Below, one piece after another: positions 1 to 3,340 of a DNA stretch of 5,784 nt. Source of the DNA: Chloroflexota bacterium (GTDB lineage Bacteria; Chloroflexota; Anaerolineae; Caldilineales; Caldilineaceae); contig JACQGT010000412.1 of assembly GCA_016199425.1 (NCBI GenBank), positions 1 through 5,784 on the forward strand. Reading direction: 5' to 3'. The stretch's first letter is position 1; each line of letters starts with the position of its first letter. The position numbers were made by a program, and so were the translations under genes. The notes beneath the pieces are model-generated. The model worked only from the letters and a program-made list of their open reading frames with translations. It made no database searches and was not told the DNA's origin.

Positions 1-1268
1 CAAAAAGTCTCCCGCAGAGACGCAGAGGCGCAGAGGAAAAGCGCAACTAACGCATGTAACGCGGTGTCCTGAGCCTGTCGAAGGGTCGATCTTTTCGCCG
101 TACGGAGTATTGCGTATTCCGTGGCGCGGCGTGGTTGCGACATCGCTTCCCCATTCTGCATTCTCCATTCCCTATTCCGCATTTTGTCAATCGCGCTGGC
201 CGCGCCCATCAGAACGAGGGGATAGGCGGGCAGGATGACCTGGAACCAGTTGCCAAAGCGGTCCACCCAGCAGAGGACAGCGTAAAGGATCAGCGTGCCC
301 CACAGCACCAGACGCAGCCGCTTCTCCAATACCCCAACCCCCAACAGCCCAATCACCAGCACCGGCACGCTCAATTCCTGCCAGATCAGCTCTGGGAAGC
401 CATTGGCAAAGAAGGCCGCGCCAGGGGCCAGACCCCAACTCAGCTCGTCCTGGCCCTGGGCTGTGCCCACAAAGCTCCAAAACCATTCCTGGGCTGTGGC
501 CCAATCCCCCACGCCCCACCATTCGGGATGGGCCGCGCCGCGCACGTAGACGTAGACGTAGCTGAGCAGGGGCAGCGTCGCTGCCAACACCGCGCCCAGA
601 ATCAGCCCCGGACGACGCAGGAGTTTCGGCTCTTGCCAGAGGATCGCGGCCAGGAGGGGGAGGACGATCAGCGCGACTGTTGGCATGTGGGCCAGGGAAA
701 GGCCAGAAAGGAAAGAAAGAAAGAGGAGAATAGTGAATGGTGAATAGTGAATTTTTAATTGTGAATGATCGCGCCAGAGGAGGTAGACGTAGAGGATGGC
801 GAGGGTGTGGGCGATGGCGCTTGTGTATTGTTCGGTGGTGGTGGCGTAGTACCAGAAAAAGTAGGTGACGGCGTAGAAGGCTACGAGCAGCCAGGCCAGG
901 GGCCAGTCGCCGGCGGGACGAACGGGGCTGCGGGTAATGTGGAGCAGAATCCAGTAGAGCAGCCAGAGGCTGAGCAGCGCCCAGAGGGTGCTGTAGCTGC
1001 TGAGCAGGGAGATGGGGTTGGGGGTGATTCCCAGCCAGTGGGCCCCAGCGCGCAGGCTGTGAAACCAGAGCCAGCCGCCCATTGTGTAGAGGGGGTAGCC
1101 CGGTGCGTTGCTGGGCCGGGCCTGGACCTGGGCGTACTGGTGGGTGATCAGATCGCCCCCCTCCAATTCGCCAGGACGCAAACCGTTGTCCAGCGTCAGC
1201 CAGTAGAGCAGGGCCGCGGCCAGGAGCAGAACAATCCCCGCCCGCCGCGGCCAGGACGACGCGCTCAA
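1..1268 (-). CDS. DUF2723-family (GT-C-like, protein O-mannosyltransferase-type) membrane protein, 3' end outside window
   Basis: The frame is open for 422 codons from a TTG at 1268-1266 to the left edge, with no stop, so the C-terminus is missing. It is a polytopic membrane protein. It carries the hallmarks of DUF2723 (PF11028), the family that includes the TMEM260 protein O-mannosyltransferase: a first helix near residues 9-24, an acidic first loop with GGD (Asp39), the APGYPLY motif (residues 55-61), a TEQYT motif (Glu146) matching the family's aEvYa segment, and GLSLAHMP (His194) matching its 'GLalaHh' segment. These proteins are expected to transfer sugar from a polyprenyl-phosphate donor on the outer face of the membrane. 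Donor and acceptor cannot be told here. The TTG start overlaps the stop of the upstream channel gene by two bases and has GGAGGT six bases before it. Residues 168-181 and about 362-422 are encoded by short repeats. Alternatives are another GT39/GT83-like GT-C enzyme. The membrane-enzyme assignment is firm; the exact reaction is inference. Confidence 0.82.
   Translation of the reverse strand, partial: MSASSWPRRAGIVLLLAAALLYWLTLDNGLRPGELEGGDLITHQYAQVQARPSNAPGYPLYTMGGWLWFHSLRAGAHWLGITPNPISLLSSYSTLWALLSLWLLYWILLHITRSPVRPAGDWPLAWLLVAFYAVTYFFWYYATTTEQYTSAIAHTLAILYVYLLWRDHSQLKIHYSPFTILLFLSFLSGLSLAHMPTVALIVLPLLAAILWQEPKLLRRPGLILGAVLAATLPLLSYVYVYVRGAAHPEWWGVGDWATAQEWFWSFVGTAQGQDELSWGLAPGAAFFANGFPELIWQELSVPVLVIGLLGVGVLEKRLRLVLWGTLILYAVLCWVDRFGNWFQVILPAYPLVLMGAASAIDKMRNREWRMQNGEAMSQPRRATEYAILRTAKRSTLRQAQDTALHALVALFLCASASLRETF
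13..36. repeat. Tandem octamer repeat CGCAGAGR x3
   Basis: Three adjacent 8-base units (CGCAGAGA, CGCAGAGG, CGCAGAGG) lie at 13-36. This type of 'cgcagaggcgcagag' string is familiar to me as an interspersed intergenic repeat of Chloroflexota and cyanobacteria, from memory and unverified here. On the minus strand it is read in frame as part of the membrane glycosyltransferase candidate, giving a Ser/Ala/Leu-rich stretch near residues 411-418. Confidence 0.75.
64..85. repeat. Short interspersed repeat with core CCTGAGCCTGTCGAAGG
   Basis: The core at 68-84 reads CCTGAGCCTGTCGAAGG. I recognise this as a string that recurs widely in environmental bacterial genomes, usually between genes; this is recall, not a search. 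In the window it occurs once and is read on the minus strand as TLRQAQDT (residues 395-402) in the open frame of the membrane protein. Confidence 0.55.
102..122. repeat. Imperfect palindrome ACGGAGTA / TATTCCGT
   Basis: Arms at 102-109 and 115-122 pair at seven of eight positions, with the eighth a possible G-T wobble, around a five-base loop. The 'gtattgcgtattcc' style resembles a dispersed repeat of Chloroflexota-like genomes. It is read in frame on the minus strand (about residues 383-390, including EYAILRT). Confidence 0.5.
152..186 (+). repeat. Heptanucleotide tandem repeat, YATTCNN x5
   Basis: Five 7-base units follow each other: CATTCTG, CATTCTC, CATTCCC, TATTCCG and CATTTTG. The minus strand reads it as KMRNREWRMQNG (about residues 362-373) within the membrane protein, just after its last clear membrane segment (residues 346-359). 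A second copy of the same family lies at 726-767 in the opposite orientation. Confidence 0.7.
726..767 (-). repeat. Heptanucleotide tandem repeat, YATTCAC-type x6, inside a gene
   Basis: Read on the minus strand, six 7-base units follow each other: CATTCAC, AATTAAA, AATTCAC, TATTCAC, CATTCAC and TATTCTC. The total of 42 bases is a multiple of three, so the host frame is kept. It encodes residues 168-181 (HSQLKIHYSPFTIL), a polar patch between two predicted membrane helices of the DUF2723 protein. It is much more AT-rich than its surroundings. Confidence 0.75.
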
Positions 1269-2089
1269 CCGCCAACCTCCACCCCGGCTTCGGTCAAAGC
1301 GTCGTGGATCATCTGCAATAGCTTACGCCGCACAACGGGCCCTTTGCCATATTCGGTCTTGGCAAAGAGGGTGAAGCGGGTCTGCGCGCCCATCACCCCA
1401 TCGGCGCTGATGATCTCCGGCGGGGCGATGAGTTCGGGGATGGTTGCCGCGGCCGCGACGGCCACCTGATTCAATACCGCGGAGACCTCATCCAGACGGC
1501 TGCTCTTCACGTCCACCTGCACAGTGCCCAGACTGAAAGTGCCCCGGGCGAAGTTGCGCACGTGACGAATCTCACTGTTAGGAACGACGAAGAGTTCTCC
1601 GGAGGGTGCGCGCATATGGGTTGTGCGCAGGTTGATGTCCTCGACAGTGCCTTCCACACCAAAAATTTCCACCTTTTCGCCGATGGTGTAAAGGTCTTCA
1701 AAGAGGAAAATCATGCCGCTGAAGTAATCGCTGACCAGCGGACGCGCGCTCAGGCCCAGGGCTGCGCTAAAGAGGCCCAAAAACGTGAAAAGGCCGGTGC
1801 TATCCACATAGAGGCTGAGGGAAAAGATGATCGCCAGGAGAACAACAAAGACCCGTACCAGGTCCACCATCAGGCCGGTGAGGGTAGTCACCCGCCGCTC
1901 GTTCCAGGCGGCCCGGCGCATAAAGTGGGATCGGGAACGGACCAGTGGGCGGACAAAATAGGGCGTCAACCGAACCAGCGCCCAGGCCACAACGAAATAG
2001 AAGAGGACAAGCAACAGACGCTGGACAAAGAGCGGCAGGGCAAAGGCAGCAAAAAGATCAAAGACAGGAGATCCGGATGGATTGTTCAT
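1265..2089 (-). CDS. Small-conductance mechanosensitive channel (MscS family)
   Basis: This 274-residue protein has the size and layout of a minimal MscS channel, which opens under membrane tension to release solutes during hypo-osmotic shock and works as an inner-membrane homoheptamer. Three hydrophobic segments are visible at about residues 18-46, 70-95 and 99-130. The third is the pore-lining helix, with the Gly/Ala-rich run LGLFSAALGLSARPLVSDYF (104-123), as in the family. The beta domain follows, with the typical GEKVEI (137-142), EGTVEDINLRTT (146-157) and VVPNSEI (168-174). The C-terminal mixed domain runs to residue 274. The ATG at 2089 lacks an obvious ribosome binding site but lies six bases after a good -10 box. 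The downstream membrane-protein gene begins inside its stop codon. Family assignment is secure; ion preference and gating are not readable. Confidence 0.95.
   Translation of the reverse strand: MNNPSGSPVFDLFAAFALPLFVQRLLLVLFYFVVAWALVRLTPYFVRPLVRSRSHFMRRAAWNERRVTTLTGLMVDLVRVFVVLLAIIFSLSLYVDSTGLFTFLGLFSAALGLSARPLVSDYFSGMIFLFEDLYTIGEKVEIFGVEGTVEDINLRTTHMRAPSGELFVVPNSEIRHVRNFARGTFSLGTVQVDVKSSRLDEVSAVLNQVAVAAAATIPELIAPPEIISADGVMGAQTRFTLFAKTEYGKGPVVRRKLLQMIHDALTEAGVEVGG
1275..1280 (-). promoter_or_regulatory. Ribosome binding site GGAGGT deciding the TTG start
   Basis: GGAGGT on the minus strand lies inside the last codons of the channel gene, six bases before the TTG at 1268-1266. That TTG overlaps the channel's TGA by two bases (TTGA). 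No ATG or GTG exists in this frame between here and the first conserved motif that would be a better start. The arrangement implies translational coupling of the two genes. Confidence 0.75.
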
Positions 2090-2095
2090 AGAGCA

Positions 2096-2125
2096 ATGCT
2101 AACACGAAGCGCGAAAGGCTGTCAA
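2096..2125 (-). promoter_or_regulatory. Promoter of the MscS gene (TTGACA, 18 bp, extended -10)
   Basis: On the minus strand a perfect TTGACA -35 box (2125-2120) is followed by 18 bases and TAGCAT (2101-2096), a four-of-six match to TATAAT. A TG one base upstream of it makes an extended -10 box. Only six bases separate the -10 box from the ATG at 2089. Initiation at the usual distance would therefore fall on or beside the start codon. Confidence 0.65.
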
Positions 2126-2208
2126 AGGAGGTGGGGGTGATGGGGTGCATCCCAAGAATGGGGTGAGTTTTGCTCTCAGCCGGTCCGTGACCCGCCGGGA
2201 GCACTCTT

Positions 2209-2235
2209 ACCCCAAATCTGGGACATATCCGGGGT
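2209..2235. promoter_or_regulatory. Imperfect inverted repeat in the divergent control region
   Basis: ACCCCAAAT (2209-2217) and ATCCGGGGT (2227-2235) pair at seven of nine positions around a nine-base centre. It lies between the leftward MscS promoter and the rightward hydrolase promoter. It could be an operator, a remnant of an interspersed repeat, or chance. The string GGGGTGATG occurs both at 2134-2142 and at 2231-2239, overlapping the right arm. Confidence 0.3.
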
Positions 2236-2269
2236 GATGAGGAGATGGGTTGCGCGCAAGTCTTAAAGT

Positions 2270-2298
2270 TTGCCTGCGCATAGCCGGTTGGCTATAAT
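2270..2298 (+). promoter_or_regulatory. Sigma-70-type promoter of the C26 hydrolase gene
   Basis: TTGCCT (2270-2275, four of six matches to TTGACA) is followed by 17 bases and a perfect TATAAT (2293-2298). Transcription would begin near 2305, leaving a leader of about 67 bases before the ATG at 2372. The TTG at 2270 and the ATG at 2297 are in frame with the gene but lie upstream of that point, so they are unlikely to be used from this promoter. Confidence 0.7.
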
Positions 2299-2311
2299 GC
2301 AGCGCAGCACC

Positions 2312-2331
2312 AAACCCCGGAAACCGGGTTT
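2312..2331 (+). repeat. Hairpin in the hydrolase 5' leader
   Basis: AAACCC (2312-2317) pairs with GGGTTT (2326-2331), and GG (2319-2320) with CC (2324-2325), around an AAA loop, with one unpaired C. It would form close to the 5' end of the predicted transcript. The AAACCGGGTTTCT style also resembles a dispersed repeat I recall from Chloroflexota and cyanobacteria, so it may be a mobile short repeat and not a regulator. No U-run follows that would make it a terminator. Confidence 0.45.
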
Positions 2332-2371
2332 CTGCAAAGGATTCATTCATCCAACGGATAGGCGCAGATTG

Positions 2372-3274
2372 ATGATAGATACCCAACGGGAGCAACTCCT
2401 GCTCACCACTCTGGAAGGCGAAGTGACGGCCCGACGACCGCTGATTGGCGTGCCTATGGGCCGGGAGCGATCCCAACGTTTCTTCGGTCTGCCCATGTAC
2501 ATTATGAACCAGACTTACGTGCGGGAGTTGGAGAAGCGGGGCGCGCTGCCCGTACTCATCCCCCTGAATATGAGCGAGGCCACTCTGCGCGGGACTTTTG
2601 AGCGGCTGGACGGTCTCTTTCTGCCCGGCGGCGAGGACATCGACCCCAGCAACTACGGGGAAGAACGCCACGATCAGCTCGGCCCAGTGGACAAAGAACG
2701 GGATCGCACGGAACTCAACCTGACCCGCTGGGCCATCGAATGGGGAATGCCTGTCTTGGGGGTCTGCCGGGGTGTGCAGGTGATCAACGTGGCCTGCGGC
2801 GGCGCGCTCTACCAGGACCTGCACAGCCAGGCCGGGGAACTGGACAAGCACGACTTTTACCCGCCCCAATACGAGCGCTTCCGGGTCAGCCACGACGTGC
2901 GCATCGAGCCGGACAGCCGTCTGGCCCAGGCATTGGGTCGCATGCACGAGATCAACTCCATGCACCACCAGGGCATCAAACGGCTGGGCTACGGGCTGCG
3001 GGTGGTTGCCACCGCGCCCGACGGCTTGCCCGAAGCAGTGGAGTGCCCGGCGCTGCCCTTTGTGCTGGGCGTCCAGTGGCATCCCGAAGAGCTGGCCAAG
3101 ACCGATCCCCACAGCGCGGATCTCTTCAGCCGTTTCGTCTGGGCTGCCTCGGCCTCCTGGCAAGCGGAGATGCCAACGGGCTGGCAGGAGCGCTTCCAGG
3201 AAGGGGTGGACAAGACCCGCTCCCTGCACGGGGGGGCAAGCCGCAATGGAAGCCGGGCCCCCATCCAACTGTAG
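2372..3274 (+). CDS. Class-I glutamine amidotransferase-like gamma-glutamyl hydrolase (peptidase C26, PuuD-like)
   Basis: With the ATG at 2372 the product has 300 residues and no signal peptide, so it should be cytoplasmic. It carries the hallmarks of the gamma-glutamyl-GABA hydrolase branch (PF07722): RPLIGVPMG near residue 21, LPGGEDIDPSNYGEE (84-98), the nucleophile elbow GVCRG with Cys132, INSMHHQG (194-201), and the VQWHPE triad segment with His237 and Glu239. The family cleaves gamma-glutamyl amide bonds such as gamma-glutamyl-GABA. The substrate here is unknown because no putrescine-pathway genes are in the window. About 45 residues after the core form a low-complexity tail (from about 255). 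The start was chosen because a promoter lies at 2270-2298; AGG nine bases before the ATG is a weak ribosome site. GTG at 2423, with GGAAGG four bases before it, is an alternative giving 283 residues. The TAG stop lies in the left arm of a palindromic repeat. Confidence 0.9.
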   Translation: MIDTQREQLLLTTLEGEVTARRPLIGVPMGRERSQRFFGLPMYIMNQTYVRELEKRGALPVLIPLNMSEATLRGTFERLDGLFLPGGEDIDPSNYGEERHDQLGPVDKERDRTELNLTRWAIEWGMPVLGVCRGVQVINVACGGALYQDLHSQAGELDKHDFYPPQYERFRVSHDVRIEPDSRLAQALGRMHEINSMHHQGIKRLGYGLRVVATAPDGLPEAVECPALPFVLGVQWHPEELAKTDPHSADLFSRFVWAASASWQAEMPTGWQERFQEGVDKTRSLHGGASRNGSRAPIQL

Positions 3275-3327
3275 GGCGGACTGTTAGTCCGCCTTGCTGC
3301 TCTGGGCGGACTAACAGTCCGCCCTAC
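3271..3327. repeat. Double palindromic (REP/BIME-like) repeat between the hydrolase and peptidase genes
   Basis: Two 23-base arms, 3271-3293 and 3305-3327, are perfect reverse complements around an 11-base spacer (3294-3304). Each arm contains its own palindrome: GGCGGACT-GTT-AGTCCGCC (3275-3293) on the left and its complement on the right. It can thus fold as two small hairpins or one long one. The left arm begins with GTAG, which provides the hydrolase stop codon. It may act as a transcript-end stabiliser or weak terminator, but no T-run follows. The type is typical of dispersed repeats. Confidence 0.85.
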
Positions 3328-3340
3328 GAAGGCAGGTATT

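Noticed and set aside
13..122. CRISPR-like array from the repeated strings at the left end
   Set aside because: The repeats are of different families, short, and lack regularly sized unique spacers; no cas gene is present.
544..561. ACGTAG x3 hexamer repeat as a mobile or regulatory element
   Set aside because: It is in frame and simply encodes the Tyr-Val run YVYVYV of a membrane-flanking segment; three units are too few to claim more.
187..1275. 362-codon minus-strand open frame over the membrane protein region
   Set aside because: Its product is rich in Arg, Pro and Gly with no recognisable pattern. The neighbouring minus-strand frame, open from 1268 to the window edge, encodes a coherent polytopic membrane protein with family motifs.
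2207..3268. 353-codon minus-strand open frame opposite the hydrolase
   Set aside because: It is the antisense of a well-recognised C26 enzyme with all catalytic motifs. The product has no recognisable family and reflects high GC content.
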